From the NCBI GenBank assembly GCA_943788145.1, contig CALSPD010000027.1, forward strand, positions 31,647 to 95,646: DNA of 64,000 nucleotides, read 5' to 3'. The DNA is from an uncultured Flavobacteriales bacterium (lineage in GTDB: Bacteria > Bacteroidota > Bacteroidia > Flavobacteriales_G > Salibacteraceae). Made by a program: the position numbers and the translations under genes. Below, one piece after another: positions 38,685-50,300 of the stretch; within the stretch, counting starts at the first letter, position 1, and each line of letters starts with the position of its first letter. Below the pieces are notes generated by a model that saw only the letters and a list, made by a program, of their open reading frames with translations, was not told where the DNA came from and made no database searches.

Positions 38685-38692
38685 TACTTTTG
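38685..38692 (+). promoter_or_regulatory. -7 promoter box TACTTTTG for tgt
   Basis: Exact match to TAnnTTTG, ending 7 bases before the GTG start at 38700. The expected transcription start near 38696 leaves a leader of about four bases. Confidence 0.5.
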
Positions 38693-38699
38693 CCGCCTT

Positions 38700-39830
38700 G
38701 TGAAATTCGACCTTCTACATACCGATGCTGGCAGCAGTGCCCGAGCTGGTGTTCTGACTACTGATCACGGTATTATTCAGACACCTATTTTCATGCCTGT
38801 TGGTACCGTAGCAACGGTAAAAACCATCCATCAACGTGAGTTGAGGGAGGAGGTTAGGGCGCAAATTATTCTTGGCAACACCTATCATCTCTACCTCCGG
38901 CCGGGAATGGATGTTTTGCAAGACGCTGGCGGACTCCATAAATTCATGAATTGGGAAGGCCCAATTTTAACGGACAGTGGTGGTTATCAGGTTTATAGCC
39001 TTGCGAAAAGTAGAAAAATTACAGAAGAAGGAGTTACGTTTCAATCACACATTGATGGCTCTCGACAGTTTTTTACACCCGAAAGTGCTATGGACATTCA
39101 GCGGCAAATTGGTGCTGATATCATCATGGCCTTTGACGAATGTCCGCCTTATCCGGCAGAGATTCGTTATGTAAAAGACAGCATGCACTTAACCCATAGA
39201 TGGTTAAAGCGATGTTGCGATCATTTTGACCAAACAACAAATCTTTACGGCTACAGTCAAAGCCTTTTTCCCATTGTTCAAGGTGGAACTTATCCCGAAT
39301 TGAGAAAGGAATCAGCTGAATACATTGCATCCATGGGTAGAGAAGGCAACGCCATTGGCGGTCTTTCTGTTGGCGAGCCTCACGATAAAATGTACGCCAC
39401 CACAGAATTGGTTTGTGGCATTTTACCGAAAGAAAAACCACGTTATTTAATGGGCGTAGGCACTCCTGAAAATTTGTTGGAATGTATTGCGCTGGGCATC
39501 GACATGTTTGATTGTGTTTTGCCTACTCGAAACGCCAGACACGGAATGATTTACACCTGGGATGGCGTCATGAACATCAAAAATGAAAAGTGGAAAAGCG
39601 AACACAGTCCATTAGATCCACTGGGCACTGCCTTTGTTGATCACGAGTATTCCAAGGCCTACGTTCGTCATTTGTTCTCTGCTCGGGAAATGCTCGGTCA
39701 GCAAATTACGAGCATTCATAACTTGGCATTTTACCTGGATTTGGTCACAAAAGCACGCGAACACATCGTGGCTGGTGACTTTGCTTCGTGGAAAAATGCC
39801 ATCATTCCGAAAATTACGAATAGGCTCTAA
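38700..39830 (+). CDS. tgt: Queuine tRNA-ribosyltransferase
   Basis: The 376-residue (beta/alpha)8 enzyme swaps the wobble guanine of tRNAs (GUN anticodons) for a queuosine precursor. Diagnostic motifs are GNTYHLYLRPG, ILTDSGGYQVYSL, IMAFDECPPYP, AIGGLSVGEP and MFDCVLPTRNARHG. Most TGTs carry a zinc site CxCxxC followed by His; here the matching stretch reads PLGTAFVDHEYSKAYVRH, so the three Cys are missing, although HN is kept. The start is GTG, immediately behind a -7 box. The stop TAA abuts the GTG of the next gene, so the two are co-translated. Confidence 0.93.
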   Translation: MKFDLLHTDAGSSARAGVLTTDHGIIQTPIFMPVGTVATVKTIHQRELREEVRAQIILGNTYHLYLRPGMDVLQDAGGLHKFMNWEGPILTDSGGYQVYSLAKSRKITEEGVTFQSHIDGSRQFFTPESAMDIQRQIGADIIMAFDECPPYPAEIRYVKDSMHLTHRWLKRCCDHFDQTTNLYGYSQSLFPIVQGGTYPELRKESAEYIASMGREGNAIGGLSVGEPHDKMYATTELVCGILPKEKPRYLMGVGTPENLLECIALGIDMFDCVLPTRNARHGMIYTWDGVMNIKNEKWKSEHSPLDPLGTAFVDHEYSKAYVRHLFSAREMLGQQITSIHNLAFYLDLVTKAREHIVAGDFASWKNAIIPKITNRL

Positions 39831-40907
39831 GTGAAGCGCATCGATCGGTATATCATAACACGGTTTCTGACCACATTCTTCTTCATTTTAGGATTAATCA
39901 TGTCGATTGCCATCATTTTTGATGTAAGCGAGCAAATCGATGACTTCATTAAAAATGACGCACCGCTATCTGGGATTCTCTTCGAGTATTACTTGAATTT
40001 CATTCTTTTTTACGGAAACTTGTTTAGTCCGCTATTGGTTTTTCTGGCTGTTATTTTCTTCACATCTCAAATGGCGAGTAGAACAGAAATTGTCGCCATC
40101 TTGAGCAGTGGGGTGAGCTTTAATCGGCTCATGCGCCCTTATTTTATAAGCGCAACGATATTGGCGGCACTTTCCTTTTATTTAAATAATTATCTCGTTC
40201 CGACAGCCAATAAAACGCGGATGGAATTTGAAGGCACATTCATTCACACGTTTCGGAAATCGCTTGATCAAAGCGTGCATCGACAGATTCGTCCTGGTGA
40301 GATGATTTATTTTGATAAGTATAACCGCATTAAGGACATCGGTTATTCGTTTACATACGAAACTTGGGATGGAATTGACTTGAAATCAAAACTCTTCGCC
40401 AACTATGTGAAATGGGATAGTGCCAGCAGTAAATGGACGCTAGAAAACTATTACATACGAGAGTATTTTGACGGTTATGAAACCATTGTTGCAGGAAAAT
40501 CTATTGATACTACGTTGGCCTTTTTACCGACAGAATTTGGAGGTAGGGTGGAGGACACGCAAATGATGACCGTAGATGAATTGGACGATTTTATTGCTGA
40601 ACAGCGCATCAAAGGTTCGAGCAGTATTCCGTTTTATTTGATTGAAAAACACAGTCGAAATGCCCTTCCTTTCTCTACTTACATTTTGACGTTAATTGGG
40701 GTTTCCATGAGTAGCAGAAAGGTTCGAGGTGGACTTGGAGCGCATATTGCCGCTGGATTGGCCCTTGCCGTAACTTATATATTGGCCATGAAAGTTTCTA
40801 CAGTTTATGCCACCAATGCTGGACTCGATCCGCTTATTGCCGTCTGGATTCCAAATTTTCTCTATGGACTTTTGGCAATTTTCTTGTTCAGTAGAGCACC
40901 GAAGTAG
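39831..40907 (+). CDS. LptF/LptG-family permease
   Basis: The 358-residue protein starts MKRIDRYIITRFLTTFFFIL and has three N-terminal helices, a soluble periplasmic beta-rich domain (residues 110-270) and three C-terminal helices ending LAIFLFSRAPK. This is the YjgP/YjgQ layout of the membrane subunits that move lipopolysaccharide with LptB. Motifs include FLAVIFFTSQMASRTEIVAI and LPFSTYILTLIGVSMSSRKVRGG. LptG is likelier than LptF but not certain. GTG start is directly after the tgt stop, an unusual tRNA-modification/envelope pairing that is nevertheless common in Bacteroidota. Confidence 0.85.
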   Translation: MKRIDRYIITRFLTTFFFILGLIMSIAIIFDVSEQIDDFIKNDAPLSGILFEYYLNFILFYGNLFSPLLVFLAVIFFTSQMASRTEIVAILSSGVSFNRLMRPYFISATILAALSFYLNNYLVPTANKTRMEFEGTFIHTFRKSLDQSVHRQIRPGEMIYFDKYNRIKDIGYSFTYETWDGIDLKSKLFANYVKWDSASSKWTLENYYIREYFDGYETIVAGKSIDTTLAFLPTEFGGRVEDTQMMTVDELDDFIAEQRIKGSSSIPFYLIEKHSRNALPFSTYILTLIGVSMSSRKVRGGLGAHIAAGLALAVTYILAMKVSTVYATNAGLDPLIAVWIPNFLYGLLAIFLFSRAPK

Positions 40908-40961
40908 GTTTTTAAACCAATCGATTTCTTCGCTTTTCAGGTCGTTTTTAATCATTTCAGA

Positions 40962-40969
40962 TTACTTTG
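40962..40969 (+). promoter_or_regulatory. -7-like box TTACTTTG for the DUF819 gene
   Basis: One mismatch from TAnnTTTG, ending 9 bases before the ATG at 40979; a leader of about six bases is expected. Confidence 0.35.
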
Positions 40970-40978
40970 CCGCTGCAT

Positions 40979-42388
40979 ATGGAAATACACGAACCACTCA
41001 TTACGAATGACGCAGTAACCCTTGGAATACTCATGGGTTTGCTCGGATTTATCTTTTATACATCAAACATTAAGGAAGGCCCTTGGAAGAAGTTTTATAC
41101 TTACATCCCAGCGCTTTTGCTTTGTTATTTTCTCCCGAGTGTCTTTACTTCATTAGGGGTTATCGCTCCGTTTTGGTATGATCTTGAGGGAGTTGCAACG
41201 CATTTGGTTGGTCTAGGATATGCTCTCCCAGAAACCTGGAACGTTGGCGATTTAAACGCAGGCATCGGCCAACTCGGTTTGGTGAAAGAAGACCTCTCGG
41301 CTTATTTAGTCAATTCAAAACTGTACTTCGTAGCATCGCGCTATTTTCTTCCTGCCGCGCTTATTCTTATGACGTTGAGCATTAGTCTCAAAGAATTGAG
41401 TAAACTCGGCTTTAAGCCCATCGCCATGTTTTTGACCGGTACGGTTGGAGTTATTATTGGCGGTCCTATCGCCATTCTGATCTTCTCCATGATCGCTCCT
41501 GACGTTGTAGGCGGGGCAGAGCCAAATGAGGTGTGGAGAGGTATGACCACCATTGCTGGAAGCTGGATAGGCGGAGGTGCGAATCAGGCTGCTATGTATG
41601 AGGTATTTCGCGATGGCGATAAAAACCTAATTACAGGAAATATGTATTCAGTCATGATAACCGTTGATGTTATTGTAGCTGAAATTTGGATGGCATTTTT
41701 GCTTTTTGGAGTGGGTAAATCCGATCAAATTGATCGATGGTTGAAAGCCGATTCGAGCAGCGTGACTACCTTGAAAAACAAGATGCATGAATTCAGCGAG
41801 AAGATTGCTCGGATTCCTTCAATGGCTGATTTGATTATCATTTTGGCATTGGCTTTCGTTCCAACAGCATTGGCATTCGGAATGGCTGATGTGATAGCCC
41901 CTTATATTGCCGAAAACCTACCCGAATTATCAAAATTTAGCCTAGATAGCCACTTTTTCTGGTTGATTGTGTTGGCCACAACCTTTGGTTTAATCATGAG
42001 CTTTACCAAGCTGAAAAACTATGAAGGGGCCGGTGCATCGAAAGTGGGAGGCGTTTTTATTTACTTCCTTGTCGCTACTATCGGAATGAAAATGAACGTC
42101 ATGGAAATTTTTGACAATTCAGCGCTTTTCTTGGTTGGTTTGGTTTGGATGGCTATCCATGTTGGCCTTATGGTGTTTGTTGCAAAACTGATTCGAGCAC
42201 CTTTCTTCTTTTTAGCCGTAGGTTCAAAAGCTAATATTGGCGGTGCGGCTTCTGCTCCAATTGTGGCTGCCGCTTTTCATCCTTCTTTAGCTCCAGTTGG
42301 TGTCATTTTGGCTGTATTGGGCTATGCGCTTGGAACATATGGCGCCTATATCTGTGCGTTGCTCATGCAAGCCGTAGCGCCCGGATAG
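40979..42388 (+). CDS. DUF819-family membrane transporter
   Basis: The 469-residue protein begins MEIHEPLITNDAVTLGILM; a TTG 12 bases upstream is in frame but less likely. About 11 membrane segments are visible. Family stretches include PALLLCYFLPSVFTSLGVI, MTTIAGSWIGGGANQAAMYEVF, VDVIVAEIWMAFL and GSKANIGGAASAPIVAAAFHPSLAPVG. DUF819 (YjcL-like) proteins are related to ion/solute symporters; the substrate is unknown. The next gene converges. Confidence 0.85.
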   Translation: MEIHEPLITNDAVTLGILMGLLGFIFYTSNIKEGPWKKFYTYIPALLLCYFLPSVFTSLGVIAPFWYDLEGVATHLVGLGYALPETWNVGDLNAGIGQLGLVKEDLSAYLVNSKLYFVASRYFLPAALILMTLSISLKELSKLGFKPIAMFLTGTVGVIIGGPIAILIFSMIAPDVVGGAEPNEVWRGMTTIAGSWIGGGANQAAMYEVFRDGDKNLITGNMYSVMITVDVIVAEIWMAFLLFGVGKSDQIDRWLKADSSSVTTLKNKMHEFSEKIARIPSMADLIIILALAFVPTALAFGMADVIAPYIAENLPELSKFSLDSHFFWLIVLATTFGLIMSFTKLKNYEGAGASKVGGVFIYFLVATIGMKMNVMEIFDNSALFLVGLVWMAIHVGLMVFVAKLIRAPFFFLAVGSKANIGGAASAPIVAAAFHPSLAPVGVILAVLGYALGTYGAYICALLMQAVAPG

Positions 42389-42400
42389 ATCCCTTTCTCC

Positions 42401-43237
42401 TTAAAAAATGATGTAAGCGAGAATAAAAATGATAATGGCATATCGAGCAAAAGCTCCAGCTGAGTAAAAAACAGCGCTGGGTCGATCGACACAGAAGAGG
42501 AGTAGCGGGACGGCTAAAAAAATCAAGAAGAAGATATAAGGTGGCTTGTTGAAAGTGTTTTTAGTGTGCGCTTTCAAATCTTTGTCGACCACATAAATCC
42601 TAGGGATGTCGCTAAAAATCAAAGATTTTGCAAAACTGATGTGAGATTCGGGCGTGATTTGACTTCCAACTCCAGAATTCAGTTCGATGGTGTCGCCATT
42701 GCCAAAGGTGAGTTTATAACCGCTGTTATAATCCACTCCTAAAAAGTTCGAAGTCACCACTTCTTTCGCCTTTACGTATCCATGATTTACGTTCGTGAGG
42801 AGAAAGGCATCGGCTAGGACTAAAATGAACATGACGAGTGAAACATAAGTCATAGCGATTGTCCAAGGATAAAAGATCGATTTTTTGAAATGTGCAAACT
42901 GCCTTGCCTCGCGCTGTAGTTGCATCCTGTCTATACGCTGTGCGCGTTCTCGGGCAAAGCGCATTGCTTCTTCCCGATTAATCCGCATTCGATCGCGTTC
43001 ATGAGCTTGAGCATTTCCACTCCGTTGTTCGGGTTTAACCTCGGACCAAGTCTTTTCGGCCGTGGTGATTATTTCATAGGCCTTTTGAACGTGAATGAAC
43101 AACTCATGAGCTACGACCGAATTGTTTATATCCGGGTGATATTTAAAAGCAAGTTTGCGGTACGCGCGCTTAACCTCATCAGGGCTAGCTCCAACCTTAA
43201 GGCCTAAAATTTCATATGCTTTTGCAAAGCGCTGCAT
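42401..43237 (-). CDS. DnaJ-domain membrane protein
   Basis: Residues 1-60 are a J domain, [20 protein letters not shown] and on, with HPD in KYHPDINN. This is the motif that stimulates Hsp70. A basic helical linker ([19 protein letters not shown]) leads to one membrane segment, a beta-rich domain and two C-terminal helices ending FILAYIIF. The start is ATG at 43237; three codons upstream are unlikely. It may recruit DnaK to the membrane, but the client is unknown. Confidence 0.8.
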   Translation of the reverse strand: MQRFAKAYEILGLKVGASPDEVKRAYRKLAFKYHPDINNSVVAHELFIHVQKAYEIITTAEKTWSEVKPEQRSGNAQAHERDRMRINREEAMRFARERAQRIDRMQLQREARQFAHFKKSIFYPWTIAMTYVSLVMFILVLADAFLLTNVNHGYVKAKEVVTSNFLGVDYNSGYKLTFGNGDTIELNSGVGSQITPESHISFAKSLIFSDIPRIYVVDKDLKAHTKNTFNKPPYIFFLIFLAVPLLLFCVDRPSAVFYSAGAFARYAIIIFILAYIIF

Positions 43238-43298
43238 GATCAACAAAACGAATTTAAACGCTTAAGGTTTGTTTTGTGATTCATAGCCATCAGAGTTT

Positions 43299-43306
43299 TT
43301 TCTTTG
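43299..43306 (+). promoter_or_regulatory. -7-like box TTTCTTTG for the Smr gene
   Basis: One mismatch from TAnnTTTG. It ends 4 bases before GTG at 43311, so transcription would begin at or within a base of the start codon. Confidence 0.35.
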
Positions 43307-43310
43307 CATT

Positions 43311-43844
43311 GTGTTAAAGCAAGGTGATATAGTAAGGTTGTTGGACGAATCGGGCCAAGGAACGGTGATTTCACAAAATGGTGACAAAGTTTTGGTCAAC
43401 TTAGATGGCTTAGAAATAAGCTTTCCACGCAACGAGATTGTCAAAGTGGAACACGATCATTTGATTCGACCAGAGATTAATCGAACCGAAATTCGAGTGA
43501 AGGATAAATTAAAGGAAATAGACGCTCGAAATCGGTTGCGTAAAATGCGCACGACAACACAAGCGACCTACGAGTTGGATTTGCATATGCACGAATTGCT
43601 CGATCGCTTTGATCATATGAGCAATTCGCAAATTCTTGAATATCAGATGAGCTGTTGCCGCAGATTTATCTATGAGGCCAAGGAAAAAAGATATAAGAAA
43701 GTAGTGCTCATTCATGGAGTGGGCGAGGGTGTGTTGAGATCGGAAATCCGAGTCTGGTTGGACAGTCTAACCTATGTGAGTTATCACGATGCAGCCTATC
43801 GTACTTATGGATATGGTGCCACCGAAGTAATATTGTGGGGATAG
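43311..43844 (+). CDS. Smr-domain protein (DUF2027-like)
   Basis: The 177-residue protein starts MLKQGDIVRLLDESGQGTV, a beta-barrel segment like those in MutS2 and DUF2027 proteins. The C-terminal Smr domain has ELDLHMHEL and VVLIHGVGEGVLRSEIRVWL (HGxGxGxLR), the motif that binds or nicks branched nucleic acid or acts on ribosomes. Typical DUF2027 proteins are longer, so this is a short form. The GTG start sits just after a -7-like box. The RNase P RNA promoter lies right behind its stop. Confidence 0.8.
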   Translation: MLKQGDIVRLLDESGQGTVISQNGDKVLVNLDGLEISFPRNEIVKVEHDHLIRPEINRTEIRVKDKLKEIDARNRLRKMRTTTQATYELDLHMHELLDRFDHMSNSQILEYQMSCCRRFIYEAKEKRYKKVVLIHGVGEGVLRSEIRVWLDSLTYVSYHDAAYRTYGYGATEVILWG

Positions 43845-43847
43845 GAC

Positions 43848-43855
43848 TAATTTTG
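43848..43855 (+). promoter_or_regulatory. -7 promoter box TAATTTTG for rnpB
   Basis: Exact match to TAnnTTTG. The predicted start (about 43859) agrees with the independently inferred 5' end of the RNA, where GAAATC begins the terminal helix. Confidence 0.6.
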
Positions 43856-43857
43856 CA

Positions 43858-44235
43858 GAGAAATCGTTCTGTCGCTCCGGTGCAAATCGGGGAGGAAAGT
43901 CCGGACAGCAAAGAGCGCTGCACCTCAAGAAACTGAGGGTGTTGGTTGAGGAATCACCAGCATCAGAAAGTGCCACAGAAAATATACCGTCCCGAACTAG
44001 CTTCGAGATAAGGGTGAAAACGTGAGGTAAGAGCTCACGCGCTGCTTCGAGTAATCGAAGTATTGGGTAAACCTTGCAGGTTGTAAGACCATGTAAACCT
44101 AGGCTGCTAAAATCAAGCAATTGATATTAGTGAAAGGGCTGCTCGCTCGACTAGGAGGGTAGGTCGCATAGATAAATGACAGAACCCAGGTCTAAGCAAT
44201 TAGAATTGGGACAGAATCCGGCTTATAGATTTCAT
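43858..44235 (+). ncRNA. rnpB: RNase P RNA
   Basis: This is the catalytic RNA of RNase P, which trims tRNA 5' ends. The universally conserved core is present: GGGGAGGAAAGTCCGGAC near the 5' end, and GACAGAATCCGGCTTATAG near the 3' end (the P4 partner region). The ends pair: GAAATC at 43860-43865 with GATTTC at 44228-44233 forms the outer helix. Length (about 378 nt) fits a type A RNA. It has its own -7 box and a strong terminator. Exact ends are inferred from the helix. Confidence 0.93.
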
Positions 44236-44237
44236 TT

Positions 44238-44264
44238 GGGGCTTCGTTTGAAGCCCCTTTTTTT
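44238..44264 (+). terminator. Rho-independent terminator of rnpB
   Basis: GGGGCTTC and GAAGCCCC form a perfect 8-bp stem with a 4-base loop GTTT, followed by seven T's. Confidence 0.9.
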
Positions 44265-44270
44265 ATGCAT

Positions 44271-44299
44271 AAAAAAGCCCCGACCTAGGTCGGGGCTTT
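44271..44299 (-). terminator. Rho-independent terminator of the giant adhesin gene
   Basis: GCCCCGACC and GGTCGGGGC make a perfect 9-bp stem around TA. On the reverse strand it is followed by six T's, which is right for ending the gene at 44325. The plus side carries only three T's. Confidence 0.85.
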
Positions 44300-44324
44300 G
44301 CATTCAATCTGAATAAATCCCTAA

Positions 44325-47300
44325 TTATTCAAATATCATTCGTGTAGTTAGGGTAGATTTTCCATTTGTCACTTGGAGCATATAAACTCCAGCACTAAGA
44401 TTTCGTTTCTCAATTTGAGTTCTGAATGTGCTCGATCCAATGTTCAACTCTTCCAAGTGAACGATCTGACCTTGCAGATTCATTAACGTCATCGTGTAGT
44501 CACCCAACTCTCTAACATATAACTCAACGTTTGCAAGTCCCCGTGTTGGGTTTGGATAAACGTTCATTCCTATGCTGATGCCTTGATCATCAATTCCTAA
44601 ACAAGCCATAGAATCGATGGTGATGCTGTCTGTTCCAAAACATCCATTAGCATCTTCAACAACCACGCTGTAAACACCAGGCGCTGACGTGGAAATGGTG
44701 TCTGTTGTTTCAGATGTACTCCAGACATAGCTAGAGAATCCGCTACCTGCATTCAACGTAATCGACTTGAACTGACCGAATTCAGGTATATAACAAATAA
44801 CAGTGTCACTTCCTAAGCTAACCAATGGATTCTCAAACGTGTGAGAAATAATGACAAACTCACTTATTTCACATCCAACTGAATCTGTGATCGTACACCA
44901 AATTGAGTCTTCGCCAAGATTCGAAGCAGTTGCGCTTGTTTCACCATTGCTCCATAAGTAAGAAATGTTTCCTGAACCACCTGCTCCAGTTGCCGTGGCC
45001 TCACCATCGGTTCCACCAGCGCAATTGGCGTCAGTACCTGCCAAGGCGAGGGTCATTTCAGCATTAATCCACAACATGATAGAATCACTATTCATACAAC
45101 CAGCTGAATCTGTTATAACTACGGAATAGTTTCCAGCAGAATCGGCTACGATACTTTCTGTGCTTCCACCCGTATTCCAATCGTATGATGCGTAACCACT
45201 CGTAGCCATGAGGCTGCTTGTAGTTCCAAAACAAATGGAGTCATCTCCGCTGATTTCAACTATAGGAGTTGCGTTATCAAAGTCAACATCAAAACTGTCT
45301 GAATACATACAGTTATTCGTATCCGTGACAACCACCGAGTAGCTTCCATATGCAAGTCCGCTGATGTCTTCTGTCGTCTCAGCATTGCTCCATGAATAAG
45401 TATAAGGGGTTGTACCACCAGCTGTGCTTAAATCGATAGAACCGTCATTTCCATTTTCACAATTTGAATTGATCAAGGTATCTAACGATAACATAAGCGC
45501 ATCTGGCTCAGTTAACTCGAGCGAATCAACGTTTGTACAACCGTTATCATCAGAAACAATAACCACATAAGAACCTGCTCCAATATTCATCTCAGCGCTC
45601 GCGGTTCCACCAGAAGACCAGTTGTATGTGTATGGTGATGTACCACCTGTGGCCGTCATGTAAATGCTTCCGTTCGTGTCTCCATAACAAAGCGGAGTAT
45701 TCATGCTATCAGAAGTAACGAGTGCTGTAGGCTCAATAACATCTACAGAATCTACAACTAAACAACTGTTTTCGTCCGTTACTGTTACAACATAAGAACC
45801 AGCGGCAAGATTAGTTTCTGAACTCGCGGAACCACCGTTGCTCCAAGCATATCCGTATGGAGCCTGACCCCCAGATACCAGCATGTAAACGCTTCCCGTA
45901 CTGTCTCCATTACAAAGGTTGTTGTTGATGCTGTCGCTAACAATCAATGGGTCTAATTCGTCAATTGCATCAGTTGCAGAATCGGTGCATCCGTTTGCAT
46001 CCGTTACTATAACCGTATAGGTGCCAGAAGCAACATTGGTTAAGTTGGCATTGGTACTTCCACCTGTCCAGCTGTAACTATATGCGCTTGTACCTCCACT
46101 AGTTGTGGTGTACATGGCTCCTGTAGTGAAACCAGCACATAACACATCGTCAACCGAATCGATTGTAATAACAAGCGCATCCGGTTGTGTAACAGTAGCC
46201 GATGAGTTACTCGTACATCCATTTGCATCGGTAATAGTTACGCTATATGTTCCAGCTGTAACTCCTGTAATCGAGGCTGTTGTTGCTGAATTAGACCATA
46301 GATAAGCGTAGGCTGTTGTACCTCCAGACGCTGATGCCGTAATTCCACCATCGGCAAGTCCATAACAAGAAACATTGTCATCGACTGTGGTTGAGCTAGT
46401 CAAGGCAGTTGGTTCGGTTATGGTAACCTGAGCCTCATCCGGCCATCCGTTTGCATCCGTCACCGTAACCGTGTATAAACCTGCTGTTAATCCTGTTGTA
46501 GTTGCTGTTGATGCACCATTGCTCCAAGCGTAAGAATAAGGCGAATCACCGCCTTCTGCTCCGGCCGTGGCCCATCCATCATTTCCACCGTTACAACTTA
46601 CATTTCCTGAGCTGTCAATAGAAGCGGTAGTTAAGAATACATCAATGATTGCAGTGTCCATATAAGTGCCACACGTGGAATCAAGCGTAGCTATGTAAAC
46701 ATAGGTTCCAGTTGCTGTCCAAGGACCTACATAAACGGATTGATCATTACTAAACACGCTGCTGGAATAAGACCACTCAAGGGCTGCCCCAGAATAAGCT
46801 GCTGGTATAGCATCTACTTCAGGGTTATAAACCCCCGGATCCTGATAAACAGCATTCGCATAGGATTGAACCCAATCACTTGCATTATTGTGATCTTCAG
46901 CCTCAATTCGCCTTACTCCCGATGCTGGTGTACCCGTAAGCGTTCCAGACCAATCTGAAGAAGTAACACCTGTGGCTGAATGAAACACATATCCAGAAGT
47001 ATAAGTGTGCGTTGCTACGTCTAGAATTTTACCTGAAGCATCTCGAAGAACATATCCCACTTGAGATGTATATCCAAAAAGATTTGAATTTAGTCCTGCC
47101 GAGTGATAGTTATAGGTCGTGTTTACAGAACCAGCTGTTCCTCCCCAACCAAGAACCACAACTCCGCTTGAGTTGAAGGCGGATCCAGAACCAAAGGTGT
47201 AGGATTCGACCGGTGTACTACTATTCGAATAATAGGCTTCAACCGTATAACCCGCAATCGATTGGTTCGGTGCACCATGAATTTCCACATTGTCATCGCT

Positions 47301-50300
47301 TGTCATCCAAGATGGCCAGCCACCTGATGGAGCCCATCCGGAATACTGCCACTGAATAAGCTCAGAGAAAATTGCCCGTTCGGGTTGAACCAAAGGACTG
47401 TTTGCTGAAATTAATACCGTATCATACGGACTCGTAATGCTCGTAAATGGAGGAGTCACCGTTAGCATAGTGTCAACGGTAATCTCAAATGCCGAGAGAA
47501 TCGTGTCATTTAATTCACTTTCATTGACTGCATTATAAGCGATGTAAGCATCTAGCGTATAGGTTCCTGGAAGTGATAAATCTGCTTCATCGATGGAGAT
47601 TTCCATCGTTCCACCGGCCGCTAGTGTTCCGCTATTAACCTCTATTACTCCAGAAGAGTTGACTGGTCCAGTTATTGACCAATTTGCCATTAACGTGTCT
47701 GTTCCAAAGGCAATGGTTCCACCAATGACATTCTTCACCCACATGATGACTGAGTCTTCATCGTTGTAACAGGCATTCACTCGAACGAGTTCAGCAGCCA
47801 ATAAATTGATGTCTCCCGCTACACCTACAAATTCAACTGCTCCTACGTCTGGAGTTGTGCTTGAACGAGAGTCACCGTTAATGTCGGTAGTTACGCCAAG
47901 TGCTGTACCTGCATCATCAACCGTATTAATAAGCGGAGAAACATTTCCTGTAGACGTATTCGCGAAAATTGGATCCTCTTGTAAGCTGTTTTGATCGTAA
48001 GCGTTACTATATGCGGCTTGCCAGTTGCTTAATTCAGCATAATATCCTGAATAATACATGACATAGGCTCCAGAGTTTAAGGGGTCAACCCAAAAGTCAT
48101 TGTAATCACTGGTTAAAGAAACCGAAGTGGATGCGTAAAAGCAAAACTCAGACGAACCATCTTTTGTTATATAAATGATGTTATTTCTAAAGTCAATACC
48201 TGCAGTTGTTGTAGGAATTTGAACACCATAAGTCGTTCCTGACGTTGATGTTTCATCTTCAACAATGATGGTATTGTGATACATGTTCCAATAATCACTG
48301 CTGTAATTATAAATTCCATATAACGTACTGGTGCTGCCATCAAAGTTATACAAGGCATTGTTTTGCAATGTATTTGCGGAAGAAGATGTACCATCGCAAT
48401 ACGAGATTACCATACCATATCCTGCGCTCGAACCTGCTGTAAATGGATCGTGAATGCGGTTATCGTTAATGTTGATCCCACCACCAGTGCAGTAGTATAT
48501 GTACAGACCATAGAAAGTTCCCACACTTGCCGAATTGTCCCTTGTGATGTCATTTCCTATAATTTGGATTTCAGGTGCATATCGTGCGTAGATACCGTAA
48601 TAGGTAAACCCGTCAATTAAATTATTGGTAAACGAATTTCCAGTATTAGCGTAAGTAGCTGATGCAGCGTACATACCGACAGAAAAGATACCTCCAAATA
48701 AGGAGTTATTATCGATGCTATTATAGTTACCGCATCCTCCAACTACTGAAGTGGAATAAGAAGAATTACTTCCGCTAAACACGATGGGCACACAGTTGGT
48801 CGAAGAAGAAGAAGGTACGGATATGTTACAGTTTTGAATCGTGTTCGAATCCGCTTGATTGGTGAATGACACACCCCAACCCGCTGTTGTTGACGTTGAT
48901 TCAATATTCAACGAATCGAAAATGATATGTTTCACATTGTCTAATCGAACAATACTCAAATCAGGATAGACCGCTTCATACTCCAATGTAGCACCGCCAC
49001 CTGCGAAGGTGACCGTGTTGGTCGCACTGGAGCCTTCAATTGGGCCTGTGATGTAAACTTGCTCCTCGTATGGGCCAGAACCGGCATCAATATCAATCGT
49101 CACTGGGCCAGAAACGCCACAAGTGGTGATTGCTGTTACAGCTTCTTCAAATGAATTGAAGTCAAACGATGAACCAGCTCCAAGTGTGTAAGTACCTGAA
49201 AGGCCTGTACATACGGTGAATTCCATGGTATCGTTTGAATTATCTTCATCGCTTACGTTGTTTGGATCGAAGGTCCATGCCTTAATGGTTGAAAAACCAG
49301 AAGGGAAATTGGCCGAACCAAGGGAAACGTTGGTGTCTACCGCACCTGGTGCAACTGAACCTGTCCAATAAACAGAAGACTGCGCGGTACCATTAACCTC
49401 CCAATCCAATTGAACGGTGTCGATGCTTACAATACCATAGTTTTTCCAAGTCACTGCAACAGCGTTAGTTCCTGCCGTTAATGGCGATGTTGGAGAATCT
49501 AACTCTGTTACACCAGCATCATCTTCGGGTAAGTCATATTCAGAGGCTCCAATATCAGGAGTGCTCGAACTTCTTGTAACACCATCTATATCCGTTGTAA
49601 CTCCAGAAATGGGTGTTCCATTGTTGTAGCAATCTGAAAAAGAAGCTATATGCAGGTCGGTTGTGCTGTTAAAGCCCGGATCAGAAGCATATTCCGATGA
49701 ATTCAAAGTAACATTTGAGTGGTAGGAAGAACCCCCTGCTGAATAAAACACATTGTTTCCGTGCGAAGCAGATGACGAACCGTACCATCCATATCCCGTT
49801 CCCGAGTTGTAAAACGCGTTGTTATAAATGCTATCTGTTGAACTTGCAGCATATAAGGCAGCGTAAGAAGCTGATGTAGTATTGCTTTTACAATGAACGC
49901 TATTATATAGGATACTCCAATAGTTGCCGCTAGCATAAATACCCCTGCCATAAGTCGAATTATTAGTTGCCTTGATCATGTTGTTAACTATTCGGTTATA
50001 GTTACTTGAGGTTCCGCTACTAGGGTCATAAATGCCATAACCATAGTTTGTGGTGTTCATTGTGATGTCATTATTCAAGTATTCATGCGCATTTCCATAG
50101 AAATAGAATCCGTATTGAGTACTTGTATAACTACCGGAATTAATGGTATTTCCAGAAACTATAATAGAGTCTGTGTAGTAACCATATATCCCATAGTATT
50201 GGAAATTCTCCATGACATTATCCGTAAATGCCAAATCTTGATTATAAGATAAGTAGTATCCGTATAGGTATGCTCCGTAGCCGTAGGAATAGAAGTTATT

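Noticed and set aside
44870..46605. SprB-like repeats taken as a true SprB gliding adhesin
   Set aside because: SprB proteins are far larger, and no gliding or T9SS machinery gene is in the window. Only the repeat type is shared.
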